The notes: a model not told the origin generated them from the sequence alone. A stretch of DNA of 64,000 nucleotides from Arthrobacter sp. Soil782 (GCF_001428435.1 NZ_LMSO01000009.1:518389-582388); one strand, 5' to 3'; positions 24,831-33,918 are shown, numbered from the stretch's first letter. A program made the numbers and translations.

Positions 24831-26566
24831 AGAAGGTCCTGATCGCCAACCGCGGCGAGATTGCCGTCCGGATTGCCCGCGCGTGTGCCGATGCGGAGCT
24901 GAATTCCGTTGCGGTGTACGCCGATCCCGACGCCGATGCACTGCACGTCCGCCTCAGTGACGAGGCCTATGCGCTCGGCGGTTCGGCCAGCGCGGACACC
25001 TACCTGAACATCCCCAAGCTCCTGGACGTTGCAGCCCGCGCCGGCGCCGACGCCGTTCACCCCGGCTACGGTTTCCTCTCCGAGAACGCCGACTTTGCGC
25101 AGGCAGTGCTCGACGCCGGACTGACGTGGATTGGCCCCTCACCGGACGCTATCCGCAGTCTGGGAAACAAGGTCACCGCCCGCGAGATCGCTGTGAAGGC
25201 GGGCGCACCGCTCGTTCCCGGCTCGGACGGCCCGGTTGCCAATGCCGACGAGGTCCGTGCTTTCGCCGAGCAGCACGGCGTGCCGGTAGCGATCAAGGCG
25301 GCATTCGGCGGCGGCGGCCGCGGGCTCAAAATCGCCCACCGGCTCGAAGACATCGACGACGCCTTCGACTCCGCCGTCCGGGAGGCCACAGTGGCGTTCG
25401 GCCGCGGTGAGTGCTTCGTCGAGCGGTTCCTCGACAAGCCCCGCCACGTCGAGGCGCAGGTGCTGGCGGATACGCACGGGAACGTCGTCGTTGTCGGCAC
25501 CCGCGATTGTTCGCTGCAGCGGCGCAACCAGAAGCTTGTGGAGGAAGCACCCGCGCCGTTCCTCACCGATGACCAGCGCAGCCGCATTCACGAATCCGCC
25601 CGCGCCATCTGCCGCGAAGCCGGGTACACCGGTGCAGGAACAGTCGAGTACCTGGTGGCGCCAGACGGCGTGATCTCCTTCCTCGAGGTCAATACCCGCC
25701 TACAGGTGGAGCACCCGGTGACCGAGGAGACATCCGGGATCGACCTCGTGCGTGAGCAGTTCCGCATCGCCGCCGGCCTGCCCGTGTCCATCACCGAGGA
25801 CCCCGTACCGCACGGCCACGCCATCGAATTTCGGCTCAACGCCGAAGACGCCGGCCGCGGGTTCCTGCCCTCCCCCGGGCCGGTCGACGTCTTCGAGGCG
25901 CCGACCGGTGCCGGCATCCGTGTGGATACCGGTGTCCGCTCCGGCTCCAGCGTGCCCGCGGAATACGACTCCCTCATGGCCAAGCTGATCGTCCACGGCG
26001 CGGACCGTGCACAGGCGCTGCGGCGTGCCCGAACCGCCCTGGATGAGCTGCGGATCGAGGGGGTGCCCACCGTCGTCCCGTTCCATCGTGCAGTGGTACG
26101 CGACCCCGATTTCACGCAGCCCGACCGCCTCGGCGTGTACACAACCTGGATCGAGTCTGAGTTCTCCGAACGGCTCGCCGCCTCGCTCACCAGCGGGATC
26201 ACTGGCCCCGTTGCCCGCCGGGAGACGCTCACGGTGGAGCTCGACGGTAAGGCCGTTCAACTAGGTCTGCCGGCACAGGTGTTCGCTGCGCTGATGAGCG
26301 GCGAAAGCACCGCCGTCGCGCCTGGTTCCCGTGTGGAGGAGAAGACAGCGGACGACGGCGCCATCACTGCCCCGATGGGCGGAAACCTCGTGAAATGGCT
26401 GGCCGACGATGGCGCCGAGGTGAGCGCGGACCAGGCCGTCGTGGTGGTTGAGGCAATGAAGATGGAGACCGTGGTCTCTGCATTGTCCGCCGGCACTTTC
26501 CGGCGCGGCGCGCAGGAGCCGGGTGCCGCCGTCGTACGTGGTGAGGTGTTGGGTACGGTTGAGTAG
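24827..26566 (+). CDS. Biotin carboxylase-BCCP fusion of the 5-oxoprolinase operon
   Basis: A 579-residue protein: biotin carboxylase N-domain ([19 protein letters not shown]), ATP-grasp ([14 protein letters not shown]), the [15 protein letters not shown] catalytic segment, C-domain to about 450, and a C-terminal biotinyl domain with EAMKMET (542-548, biotinyl Lys545). It charges biotin with bicarbonate using ATP. Its overlap with pxpBC (ATGA) rather than with a beta-carboxylase makes a role beside the KipI/KipA-like subunits likely, in the manner of urea or 5-oxoproline carboxylation. It could also be a generic acyl-CoA carboxylase alpha chain recruited to this operon. Confidence 0.9.
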   Translation: MKKVLIANRGEIAVRIARACADAELNSVAVYADPDADALHVRLSDEAYALGGSASADTYLNIPKLLDVAARAGADAVHPGYGFLSENADFAQAVLDAGLTWIGPSPDAIRSLGNKVTAREIAVKAGAPLVPGSDGPVANADEVRAFAEQHGVPVAIKAAFGGGGRGLKIAHRLEDIDDAFDSAVREATVAFGRGECFVERFLDKPRHVEAQVLADTHGNVVVVGTRDCSLQRRNQKLVEEAPAPFLTDDQRSRIHESARAICREAGYTGAGTVEYLVAPDGVISFLEVNTRLQVEHPVTEETSGIDLVREQFRIAAGLPVSITEDPVPHGHAIEFRLNAEDAGRGFLPSPGPVDVFEAPTGAGIRVDTGVRSGSSVPAEYDSLMAKLIVHGADRAQALRRARTALDELRIEGVPTVVPFHRAVVRDPDFTQPDRLGVYTTWIESEFSERLAASLTSGITGPVARRETLTVELDGKAVQLGLPAQVFAALMSGESTAVAPGSRVEEKTADDGAITAPMGGNLVKWLADDGAEVSADQAVVVVEAMKMETVVSALSAGTFRRGAQEPGAAVVRGEVLGTVE

Positions 26567-26568
26567 CC

Positions 26569-27249
26569 ATGAATACTGCAACGGATACGACAACCGCAGC
26601 TGAGCACGCCCATACGACGGCGTGGATTGCTTCGGTGCTGCGCGCACGGATTGCGGCAGGGCAGCTGACGCCGGGGTCGAAGTTGTCGGAGCAGTCGTTG
26701 TCGGAGTCGCTGGGGGTTTCGCGGAATACGTTGCGGCAGGCGTTCGCAACACTCGCGGGCGAATCGATCGTGACGCGCATCCCGAACCGGGGCGTTTTCG
26801 TGGCAGCGCCCGGTGTGGAGGAAGTACGCGAGATTTATCGGGTGCGGCGGACGATCGAACCGGCGGCAGTGCTGTGGGGCCGGCCCACTCCCGCACAGCT
26901 GGATGCGATGGACGCCATCATCCGGAAGGCCCGGGCGGCACGCGATGCCGGCTCCGTTCCCGAGATGGCCAACGCGAACCAGGCGTTCCACGAGGCCGTT
27001 GTCAGCCTGACCGGCAGCGAACTGCTGCGGGAACTGATGGACAAGGTACTGGCGGAGATGCGGCTGGTGTTCCATGCCATGTCCGCGGCCCCCGATTTTC
27101 ACACGCACTACGTGGACCGCAATGCGGCGGTCGTTGAGCAGTTGCGCAGGGGCGAGAACGAGCGTGCAGCCGCTGACCTGCGGGCCTACCTCGACGCCGC
27201 CGAGTCCGAGCTGCTGGGGCACCTCGAGGGCGAGGCCCCTAACCGGTGA
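26569..27249 (+). CDS. GntR family (FadR subfamily) regulator of the pxp regulon
   Basis: A 226-residue FCD-type GntR protein: HTH at about residues 15-80 (LSEQSLSESLGVSRNTLRQA), FCD domain with ANQAFHEAVVSLTGS and the final helices. It begins two bases after the carboxylase stop, so it is the last gene of the pxp operon. The operon promoter and the distant Nramp-like/DUF1445 promoter share a TTGTTnAACAA palindrome of the size usual for this subfamily, which I assign to this protein by proximity. 5-Oxoproline or glutamate would be a logical ligand. Its end overlaps the universal stress gene tail to tail by 11 bp. Confidence 0.9.
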   Translation: MNTATDTTTAAEHAHTTAWIASVLRARIAAGQLTPGSKLSEQSLSESLGVSRNTLRQAFATLAGESIVTRIPNRGVFVAAPGVEEVREIYRVRRTIEPAAVLWGRPTPAQLDAMDAIIRKARAARDAGSVPEMANANQAFHEAVVSLTGSELLRELMDKVLAEMRLVFHAMSAAPDFHTHYVDRNAAVVEQLRRGENERAAADLRAYLDAAESELLGHLEGEAPNR

Positions 27250-28111
27250 TCACCATAACGGGGCACTGCGGATCCAGCAGAAGCTTGTGAGTGACGGACC
27301 CCAACTGGATTCCGGACCTCGCCCCACGGCCGTGCCGCCCGATGACAAGCAGGGAGGCGCCTGAGGCGCGGTACTTCAGCGCTTCGTCTGGAGCACGCTC
27401 CAGATCGGTCAACCGGGAGATCCGCACCTCCGGGTAACTGGCGCGCAGGGCGTCGAGCATGCCCGCGAGTTCCTGAGAAGCAGCATCACCGGTTGGACCG
27501 TCGTCGGCGGTTTCCGTGCCTTTCGATGAAGTGACGACCGTCAGCGCGTGGCCGGAACGGTCTGCTTCAACGACGGCCACGCGAAGCGCTGCATGGGACT
27601 CGGGCGAGCCATCCACGCCCACAACTATTCCCCCGCTGCCGCCGTCAAGAGCCTGCGCATCATGGGGAAGGACCACGACGGGACAGGCACTTCCCAGCGC
27701 GACCTGATGGCCGACCGATCCCAGGTACTCCCCGGTGCGTCGGTCTACCCGGTCAGCCCCTACGACCACCAGTGCCGCGTTCTCCGCGATGCCCAGCAAG
27801 GCGTCGACGATTTCACCGCAGTGAACGGTTGAGGCAAACCGAACATCCGGGTACTCCAGCTCCGCGCGTGCTTCCTCGTCATCCATCAACTGCCGCGCCG
27901 CGTCCACCAGGCTGCGGTAGGGTGTCCCTCCCGCAGCCACCGGCAGGACGAGTGACGGGTCAGGAATCGCATGCACCAGGGTGACGGATTGACCGGTGCG
28001 CCGGGCGCGCTCGGCTGACCACCGTAGAATAGCCGGCCCCCTTTCCCCGTCCCGGAATGCGACGACGATGCGGCGCGACGGAGAGTGAGCGGATCCCACA
28101 GCACTACTCAC
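27239..28111 (-). CDS. Universal stress protein, tandem UspA domains
   Basis: A 290-residue protein made of two Usp domains (about 12-148 and 158-290). The second has the ATP-binding signature GRHGRGARSGIQLGSVTHKL with G-x2-G-x9-G-S/T; the first has the looser GADRVDRRTGEYLGSVGHQV. Tandem UspA proteins are common in actinobacteria under hypoxia or stationary-phase control. Start is GTG 28111, overlapping the stop of the alcohol dehydrogenase gene (GTGA), so the two are cotranscribed; the pairing suggests a stress or low-oxygen redox unit. Confidence 0.9.
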   Translation of the reverse strand: MSSAVGSAHSPSRRIVVAFRDGERGPAILRWSAERARRTGQSVTLVHAIPDPSLVLPVAAGGTPYRSLVDAARQLMDDEEARAELEYPDVRFASTVHCGEIVDALLGIAENAALVVVGADRVDRRTGEYLGSVGHQVALGSACPVVVLPHDAQALDGGSGGIVVGVDGSPESHAALRVAVVEADRSGHALTVVTSSKGTETADDGPTGDAASQELAGMLDALRASYPEVRISRLTDLERAPDEALKYRASGASLLVIGRHGRGARSGIQLGSVTHKLLLDPQCPVMVITG

Positions 28112-29163
28112 CGTCCGGGTTCCTGCTGTTCGGGCACGATGACTGCGCGGCCGCGGACAGCGCCGGCCCGCAGCCGTTCATACGCGACGGGCGCATCGGA
28201 AAGGCTGAAAGTCTCAATCTCAACAGAGATCCTTCCTGCCCGCGCCAGCTGCACCACTTCCATCAGTTCGGACCGCGATCCCCAGTAGGGAGCCCGTGCA
28301 GCGGCATCCCACGGCGTGGAAAAGAATCCGACATCCACCGTTCCGACGCCGACGCCCACAATTGCAATTTCACCGCCGACACTCACCACGTGTGATGCAA
28401 AGGCCGTTGTCGCCGGTGCTCCCACAAAGTCGAATACCGCCGTTGCGCCCCGGCCGCCGGTCAGAGCCCGGATCTGCCTCTCCGCATCCTCACCCGGCAC
28501 AAAGGCGTGGTCAGCGCCGACTTCGAGGGCGAGATCCAGCTTCGGCTCTGACTGGTCAAGGGCGATGATGGTGCTCGCCGTCAGCGTGCGCAAAATCTGG
28601 ATGGCTACATGGCCCAGTCCGCCGACACCGATGACCACTGCGGCCGACCCGGGGACCAGGGTCGGCAGGGACTGCTTGATGGCGTGGTACGGGGTCAATC
28701 CTGCGTCGGTCAGGGACACACTGGCAACAGGGTCCAGGTCTCCCAGCGGCACCAGATGACGAGGATCGTCAATAAGCAGATACTCCGCCATCGCCCCCGG
28801 CGCACCCAGACCGGGAGGCCTGATTTCGAGCTCTGCCGCTACCTCGCAATAGTTCTCCTTGCCCTGCGCGCAGGTGTAGCAGCGTCCGCAGCCCCACGGT
28901 CCGTAGACCAGCATCGGCTCGCCGACGGTAAGGCCCTTCACCCCGTCGCCCCAGGATTCAACGACGCCGGCTCCCTCGTGACCCAGGGTAAGCGGAAGCC
29001 CATAGATGTACTGATCCTCCGGCAGGTCCATGATGAACTGGTCCGAATGGCACACGCCCGCGGCCGTGACGCGCAGAAGCACCTGCCCCGGCCCGGGCAC
29101 CGGAGTCTCGACCTCGACAACCTCCGGCGCGGCACCCACAGCACGGTACTGGAGCGCCCTCAC
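28108..29163 (-). CDS. Zinc-dependent alcohol dehydrogenase
   Basis: A 351-residue MDR-family enzyme. GVCHSDQFIM and GHEGAGVV carry the catalytic zinc ligands Cys and His-Glu, GPWGCGRCYTCAQGKENYC supplies the four structural zinc cysteines, and VIGVGGLGHVAIQ is the NAD-binding motif with an acidic residue (ALDQSE) after strand 2, favouring NAD. The start is taken as GTG 29163 with GGAGGAG 6 bp upstream; the frame is open for another 200 codons upstream but without family resemblance. It probably oxidises primary alcohols or reduces aldehydes; overlap with the Usp gene suggests joint control. Confidence 0.9.
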   Translation of the reverse strand: MRALQYRAVGAAPEVVEVETPVPGPGQVLLRVTAAGVCHSDQFIMDLPEDQYIYGLPLTLGHEGAGVVESWGDGVKGLTVGEPMLVYGPWGCGRCYTCAQGKENYCEVAAELEIRPPGLGAPGAMAEYLLIDDPRHLVPLGDLDPVASVSLTDAGLTPYHAIKQSLPTLVPGSAAVVIGVGGLGHVAIQILRTLTASTIIALDQSEPKLDLALEVGADHAFVPGEDAERQIRALTGGRGATAVFDFVGAPATTAFASHVVSVGGEIAIVGVGVGTVDVGFFSTPWDAAARAPYWGSRSELMEVVQLARAGRISVEIETFSLSDAPVAYERLRAGAVRGRAVIVPEQQEPGR

Positions 29164-29362
29164 GAGTACTCCTCCACAAGCCGGCGTGGGTCGGGATCTC
29201 CCATGACATACCTCCTGGGTCAGCGCGTCGATTGCAGCGGTTGACCCCAGTGTGCCCTCTCCGGGAGCCCCGCGGTAGAGCCCTATGCCCGTTCCATAAA
29301 ATAGGGTGACCAATGGATCGCTACACAGCGACGAATGAACCAAGACCGGGCGGTGACCTGTG

Positions 29363-29587
29363 ATGAAGACAATAAAGGCCAAAAAGTGGAGCGACCTGAC
29401 GCCCGCGCAGCAACGAGCGGTTCTGACCGCTGCGTCGGTGCAGTTGTCGCTAGCGGCTACCGCGTGGGTTGACCTGGCCAGGCGGCCCGAGAGCCAGGTC
29501 AACGGACGCAAGAGCCTGTGGGCGGTAGGGATCGGCCTTAACTTTCTGGGACCGATCCTGTACTTCAGCCGGGGAATCCGCCGCTGA
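29363..29587 (+). CDS. Small PLDc_N-like membrane protein
   Basis: A 74-residue protein (75 if the adjacent GTG at 29360 is used). It has two hydrophobic segments and the pattern WVDLARRPESQVNGRKSLW followed by a G-L-N-F-L-G-P-I-L-Y-F helix, close to the N-terminal membrane domain seen in phospholipase D-like cardiolipin synthases (PLDc_N) but standing alone. Such short proteins are widespread and uncharacterised. It ends 15 bp before a strong inverted repeat. Confidence 0.7.
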   Translation: MKTIKAKKWSDLTPAQQRAVLTAASVQLSLAATAWVDLARRPESQVNGRKSLWAVGIGLNFLGPILYFSRGIRR

Positions 29588-29602
29588 AGTACACCACCCG
29601 CT

Positions 29603-29668
29603 GGAACTTTTGCGCAGATCCGGTGGGTTCGGCGGGGTCGGAAGCCGCCGGATCTGCGCAAAAGTTCC
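29603..29668. repeat. Dispersed inverted repeat, copy 1
   Basis: Two perfect 21-base arms (29603-29623 and 29648-29668; the left begins GGAACTTTTGCGCAGATC) around a 24-base GC-rich loop. Related copies lie at 44101-44180 and 45440-45515. Here it separates two convergent genes and could act as a bidirectional terminator. Confidence 0.85.
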
Positions 29669-29681
29669 CTGAAATCGGGGC

Positions 29682-30482
29682 TTACGGCACCAGGTAGTCG
29701 CTGTCCCTCGCGTCGGTGATGAGCATATGGCCGGGTGCGTGGCCGATCGCGAGCGGCGGCCGCGACTGCATCACCGCCGCCTGCGGAGTGACGCCGCACG
29801 CCCAGAACACCGGCAGGTGTCCGTCGGGGATCTGGACAGCCTCACCGAAGTCGGGGGCGCCAAGGTCAGCAATGCCAAGCTCCTCCGGATTGCCCACGTG
29901 CACCGGCGCGCCATGGACGGCCGGATAGCGCGAGGTGATGCGCACGGCGTCGGCTACCTGTGCAGCGGGAACCGGGCGCATGGAGACCACCAGCGGACCG
30001 GACATGGCGCCGGCGGGAGCGCATTGCCGGTTGGTCCGGTACATCGGCACGTTGACGCCCTGGTCGATGTGCGCAATCCGGACGCCGCCGTCCTGCAGTG
30101 CAGCCTCGAAAGTGAAGGAACAGCCAATCAGGAACGTCACGAGGTCCTCACGCCAGTAACGCCCGATGTCGGTGGGCTCGTCCACCTTCTCGCCGTCCCT
30201 ATACACCGTGTACTTCGGGACGTCGGTGCGGATGTCCCCGCCCGCCAGCAGCGGCCCGGCTGTCTGGCCCGGCTCCAGTACGCCGAGCACAGGGCAGGAT
30301 TTCGGGTTGCGCTGGGCAAAGAGGAGCAGGTCGAAGGCCTGCTCACGCGGGATGGCGAGCACGTTGGCCTGGGCGTACCCGCGGGACCAGCCCGACGTCG
30401 GCACCACCAGTCCGCTGCGGAAGGCCTCCCGCGCTTCGGCCGGCGTGGCCCCAGCGCGGTCTTCGGCACTCCAGCTGATCAT
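29682..30482 (-). CDS. DUF1445 putative hydro-lyase / D-glutamate cyclase-like protein
   Basis: A 266-residue DUF1445 protein. [32 protein letters not shown] and [20 protein letters not shown] (about 150-170), then [13 protein letters not shown] and ITHAPG-like [12 protein letters not shown] at the end are family signatures. Bacterial members are annotated as putative hydro-lyases; the vertebrate protein DGLUCY, which contains this domain, converts D-glutamate to 5-oxo-D-proline. ATG 30482 overlaps the transporter stop (ATGA). Because this operon shares operator boxes with the 5-oxoprolinase operon, I infer a D-glutamate/5-oxoproline role here. Confidence 0.85.
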   Translation of the reverse strand: MISWSAEDRAGATPAEAREAFRSGLVVPTSGWSRGYAQANVLAIPREQAFDLLLFAQRNPKSCPVLGVLEPGQTAGPLLAGGDIRTDVPKYTVYRDGEKVDEPTDIGRYWREDLVTFLIGCSFTFEAALQDGGVRIAHIDQGVNVPMYRTNRQCAPAGAMSGPLVVSMRPVPAAQVADAVRITSRYPAVHGAPVHVGNPEELGIADLGAPDFGEAVQIPDGHLPVFWACGVTPQAAVMQSRPPLAIGHAPGHMLITDARDSDYLVP

Positions 30483-31699
30483 GCGGACCACAGCTGCGCG
30501 AGCCCCATGATCGAGGTCCAGCCGAGGAAGAGGGTGAGCAGCCAGGTCACCACACCGACGATCAGCAGCCACTTGGGATAGTTGTAGCCGTTCATCAGGT
30601 CACGCCGGCGCCAGGCCACCCAGAGGAGCACGCCGAAGCCGACAGGCAGGATCAGTCCGTTGAACGCACCCGCGAAAATCAGCAGCTGCTGCGGTGCCTG
30701 GCCGAGGAAGAGATAAACCGTGGCGCAGACCACGATGAAGGCAACGGTGATGAGGTTTCGCTTGCGCTCGGGGGTCTTCGAGGAGGTGATGAAGGAGACC
30801 GAGGTGAAGGATGCACCGATCACAGAGGTGATGGCCGCGGCCCAGAGGACGATGCCGAACACCCGCATTCCGATCTCACCGGCGGCCGCACCAAAAGCTT
30901 CAGCCGCCATGTTATTACTGCTGAGGACGGTACCGCCGGCAACCACACCGAGGATCGCCAGGAACAGCAGAACCCGCATGACGCCGGTGACGATAATGCC
31001 GATCACCGAGCTGCGGGTGATCTGCTGGACGTGTTCAATTCCGGTGGCGCCGGAGTCGAGCATGCGGTGTGCGCCGGCGTAGGTGATGTAGCCGCCGACG
31101 GTGCCGCCGACCAGCGTGGTGATGATGAGGAAGTCGACCTCCTCGGGCAGGAACGTATTTTTCAGCGCGTCACCCAGCGGTGGAGCCGCGACGATGGCTA
31201 CGTAAATCATCAGCAGGATCATGATGGCGCCGAGAAGAACCACTATGCGGTCCAGTGCCAGGCCCGCGCGCTTGCTGACGAAGATCAGAATGGCGATGAC
31301 AGCGGAAATTGCGCCGCCAATCTTCGGGTCAACGCCGAGCATCGCGTTGGCGCCAAGGCCGGTTCCCGCGATGTTGCCGATATTGAAGACCACACCGCCG
31401 AGGAAGACCAGGCCCGCAAGAAACCAGCCGACGCCGGGAACCACCCGGTTGCCAAGCTCCTGCGCCCTCAGCCCGGAGACTCCGATGACCCGCCAGACGT
31501 TCATCTGCACTGCGATGTCGATGAGGATCGACGCCAGGATGGCGAAGGCGAACGCCGCGCCGAGCTGCGCGGTGAAGACGGTTGTCTGAGTGATGAAGCC
31601 GGGGCCGATGGCGCTGGTCGCCATCAGGAACATCGCGCCCAGCAGGGCTGAGCGCCGAGCTGAGGAGCTCAGATTGAGTTTGGTGCTGCCTTCTGCCAT
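30479..31699 (-). CDS. Nramp-like transporter lacking the metal motif
   Basis: A 406-residue membrane protein with about 11 hydrophobic segments, of the Nramp/APC-fold group (GPGFITQ at residues 32-38 is the entry of the first helix). The metal-coordinating DPGN of true Nramp transporters is missing: the stretch following GPGF reads TVFTAQ. So manganese or iron transport is unlikely and an organic substrate is plausible. The protein is translationally coupled to a DUF1445 gene, and its promoter has two GntR boxes like that of the pxp operon; 5-oxoproline or D-glutamate uptake is my best guess. ATG 31699 is chosen from the homologous start. Confidence 0.82.
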   Translation of the reverse strand: MAEGSTKLNLSSSARRSALLGAMFLMATSAIGPGFITQTTVFTAQLGAAFAFAILASILIDIAVQMNVWRVIGVSGLRAQELGNRVVPGVGWFLAGLVFLGGVVFNIGNIAGTGLGANAMLGVDPKIGGAISAVIAILIFVSKRAGLALDRIVVLLGAIMILLMIYVAIVAAPPLGDALKNTFLPEEVDFLIITTLVGGTVGGYITYAGAHRMLDSGATGIEHVQQITRSSVIGIIVTGVMRVLLFLAILGVVAGGTVLSSNNMAAEAFGAAAGEIGMRVFGIVLWAAAITSVIGASFTSVSFITSSKTPERKRNLITVAFIVVCATVYLFLGQAPQQLLIFAGAFNGLILPVGFGVLLWVAWRRRDLMNGYNYPKWLLIVGVVTWLLTLFLGWTSIMGLAQLWSA

Positions 31700-31761
31700 G
31701 GGGTCCGTCCGTAACGTCGGGGTGACTAGCGTCACAATTATCGTCCCGAGGAACGATACAG

Positions 31762-31774
31762 GTTGTTGAACAAT
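31762..31774. promoter_or_regulatory. GntR operator of Nramp-like operon, box 1
   Basis: GTTGTTGAACAAT, identical to the pxpA box except for the first base; 63 bp upstream of the transporter start. Confidence 0.7.
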
Positions 31775-31785
31775 ATTGGCAAGAG

Positions 31786-31798
31786 ATTGTTCAACAAC
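31786..31798. promoter_or_regulatory. GntR operator of Nramp-like operon, box 2
   Basis: ATTGTTCAACAAC, the same dyad with the other central base, 24 bp (center to center) from box 1. A further half site ATTGTTG follows at 31806-31812. Confidence 0.7.
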
Positions 31799-31838
31799 TT
31801 CGTTTATTGTTGCAGGCCCAGACTGGCTGACCGGCGGC

Positions 31839-33725
31839 TCACCCGTCGAACTGCAGCAGTGAATCGGCGGTCCGCCCACTCATCCCCACGAGCATGGTGC
31901 GGTTGCGGGCACCGGTCTTGCGAAGGATGGAACCCACGTGTTTCTCCACTGTCTTCACGGAAATCTGAAGTTCACGCGCAATCTGCTTGTCCGCCATCCC
32001 GCGGATCACCATCGCGCAGACCTCCCGCTCGCGGGTGGTGAGGTTATCCGTCTCCTTCTCCTCAGAGGAATCGAGAAGCCGGTCGAAAACGTCCCCTTCC
32101 AGCAACGCTTGCCCCTGCCCGGCCGCCACGATGGTCCGGGCAATGGACTCGCCGCCGGCACGGCGGTTGATGAACCCGCGCACGCCCACCTGCTTCGCCG
32201 AGCGCACCTGGTCGACGGTCGGATTGTCGGTCAACACCACGACGACGGCGTCAGGGCCCAGTTCCCTCATCCTGCCGACCAGCGCGGTATGTGCATGCAC
32301 CATGTCCAGATCCATCAGCACCACGTCGGGATGGAGCAACTCATACGCTTCCAGCAATTGGTCCGCTGAGTGGACCTCCGCTCCAACCTGGATGGCGGGC
32401 TCGGCGATGCCGAGCAGCCTCACCAGACCGGCACTGACCACGGGGGCGTCGTGGGCAATCAGGATCCGCCATCGCGGCTCCTGCACTGCCCGGCGGTCCG
32501 GGGCGGCGTGCGGCAGGACGGCCTTGACCGTTGTCCCCCACCCCGGAACGCTGTCAATCTGCAGGGTTCCGCCGAGATGGATGGCCCGCGATGTCATGCC
32601 GTGCAGGCCGAGGCAACTGGTGGGCAGCGTCGAGTGGTCACCGTGCGCTGTTGCGGGGTCGAATCCCCGCCCGTTGTCTTCAATCACTACGGCCAGGGAA
32701 CCGCCGTCGTGAATCAGCCCGACGCGCACGTTCACAGCGCGCGAGTGGAGGACCACATTGTTGAGGGCCTCCTGCACGATCTTGAACGCCTGATGCTCAA
32801 CCTCGGGGGCAAGCGGCAGCTGGTCCCCGATGATGGTCAAGCGGGTGGCTGCCCCGGACATCGCTTCCGCCCACACCAGTTCCCCGCGGATGGCCTCCGC
32901 CAGGGATTTACCAGCCAACGACGCCGGTCCAAGCCCCAGTGCCGTCCGGCGCGTTTCAGCCAGCGCATCGTGGGCGACGGTTTTCGCCGTGCTGATATGG
33001 GCCGAGGCCTTCCGCGTATCAGGGCCTGCGCCCTCGCTGACCCCGGCCAGGGCCTTGTCCGCATCATCAAGACTGAGCAGCAGCGCTGCGAGTGACCGGC
33101 CGAGGGTTTCATGTACGTCCCGGACCGCGCGTTCACGTTCGGCTGCCACAGCGGCCTCGCGTTCCCGGGCAGCCGCCTGAGCATGGAGATCATAGTTCCC
33201 GAGGGCAATGGCGGCGTGACCCGCGAACAGTTCCGCCAGGCGGGCCTCATCCCGGGTGAAGGTGCGGCTGCTGTCGGGGCTGAAAAGGATGAACGCGCCG
33301 ACGATCCGCTCATCCCACTGCAGCGGAACACCGATCACCGCGCAGTTCCATCGTGGATCGTTGGCAGCAATGTGGCCGCGCTCGATCTCCGAATAGGCAT
33401 CCAGGACAACCGTGGAGCGGCTCCCCACAACCCGGCCCGTAAGGCCCTCCGCAAGCGAGAAGGTCTGGCCTTCCTGACAGCCGACGCCGATATCCACTTT
33501 CTTGGTGTACGTACCTTTTGCCTCGTCGACGAGCGCGATCGAGCCGGACTCGCAGTGGAGAAGGGAGGTGGCGTGGATAAGGATCCGCTGGAGAAGCGCC
33601 TGGATTTCGAACCGTCCGGCGAGATCCCTCGCGATCCCGATCATGGGATCAAGTTCCTCCGGGAAACCGGTCATCCGGCGCACGCCGCTGGGCAGGGAAA
33701 CAGAACTTTGTGCAACTGCGTCCAT
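31839..33725 (-). CDS. Single-chain GAF sensor kinase-receiver-LuxR regulator
   Basis: A 628-residue protein joining both halves of a NarL-type two-component system: GAF domain (about 25-175), HisKA_3 with His205 in VRDVHETLG, HATPase (EALNNVVLHS at 319-328 and EDNGRGFD at 349-356), receiver domain (about 420-540) and LuxR HTH (about 560-620, LTTREREVCAMVIRGMADK). The receiver keeps the phospho-acceptor Asp472 (LMDLD) but has His425-Asp426 in place of the usual acidic pair and Arg521 where the conserved Lys is expected, so phosphorylation chemistry may be altered. It sits upstream of the GntR-controlled Nramp-like operon without clear coupling. Target genes unknown. Confidence 0.88.
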   Translation of the reverse strand: MDAVAQSSVSLPSGVRRMTGFPEELDPMIGIARDLAGRFEIQALLQRILIHATSLLHCESGSIALVDEAKGTYTKKVDIGVGCQEGQTFSLAEGLTGRVVGSRSTVVLDAYSEIERGHIAANDPRWNCAVIGVPLQWDERIVGAFILFSPDSSRTFTRDEARLAELFAGHAAIALGNYDLHAQAAAREREAAVAAERERAVRDVHETLGRSLAALLLSLDDADKALAGVSEGAGPDTRKASAHISTAKTVAHDALAETRRTALGLGPASLAGKSLAEAIRGELVWAEAMSGAATRLTIIGDQLPLAPEVEHQAFKIVQEALNNVVLHSRAVNVRVGLIHDGGSLAVVIEDNGRGFDPATAHGDHSTLPTSCLGLHGMTSRAIHLGGTLQIDSVPGWGTTVKAVLPHAAPDRRAVQEPRWRILIAHDAPVVSAGLVRLLGIAEPAIQVGAEVHSADQLLEAYELLHPDVVLMDLDMVHAHTALVGRMRELGPDAVVVVLTDNPTVDQVRSAKQVGVRGFINRRAGGESIARTIVAAGQGQALLEGDVFDRLLDSSEEKETDNLTTREREVCAMVIRGMADKQIARELQISVKTVEKHVGSILRKTGARNRTMLVGMSGRTADSLLQFDG

Positions 33726-33897
33726 GACGTCCTCTCTGACGCTCGGTCCTCACGTAACGGGTGGCACCCTGCGGGTATTCCCTCATGGCAACGTTCGGGT
33801 TAATCCTTATTTTGCCGGAACAGCGCAAGTGGTTGGGTTGAAGGGTGGAGCGGACTCCTTCTGCACCTCACCAGACGCCATCGAGGAGACACAAACG

Positions 33898-33918
33898 ATG
33901 ATGTGGAACGCTCAATGA
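33898..33918 (+). CDS. Six-codon leader ORF coupled to phosphofructokinase
   Basis: ATG 33898 has GAGGAG at 33883-33888 with ideal 9-bp spacing and encodes MMWNAQ; its TGA overlaps the phosphofructokinase ATG at 33915 (ATGA). The downstream gene has no ribosome site of its own, so initiation there probably depends on this leader. Confidence 0.55.
   Translation: MMWNAQ

Noticed and set aside
29164-29799. N-terminal extension of the alcohol dehydrogenase frame
   Set aside because: The frame is open but the extra ~200 residues have no family resemblance, cross the PLDc_N-like gene and repeat copy 1, and GTG 29163 has an excellent ribosome site.
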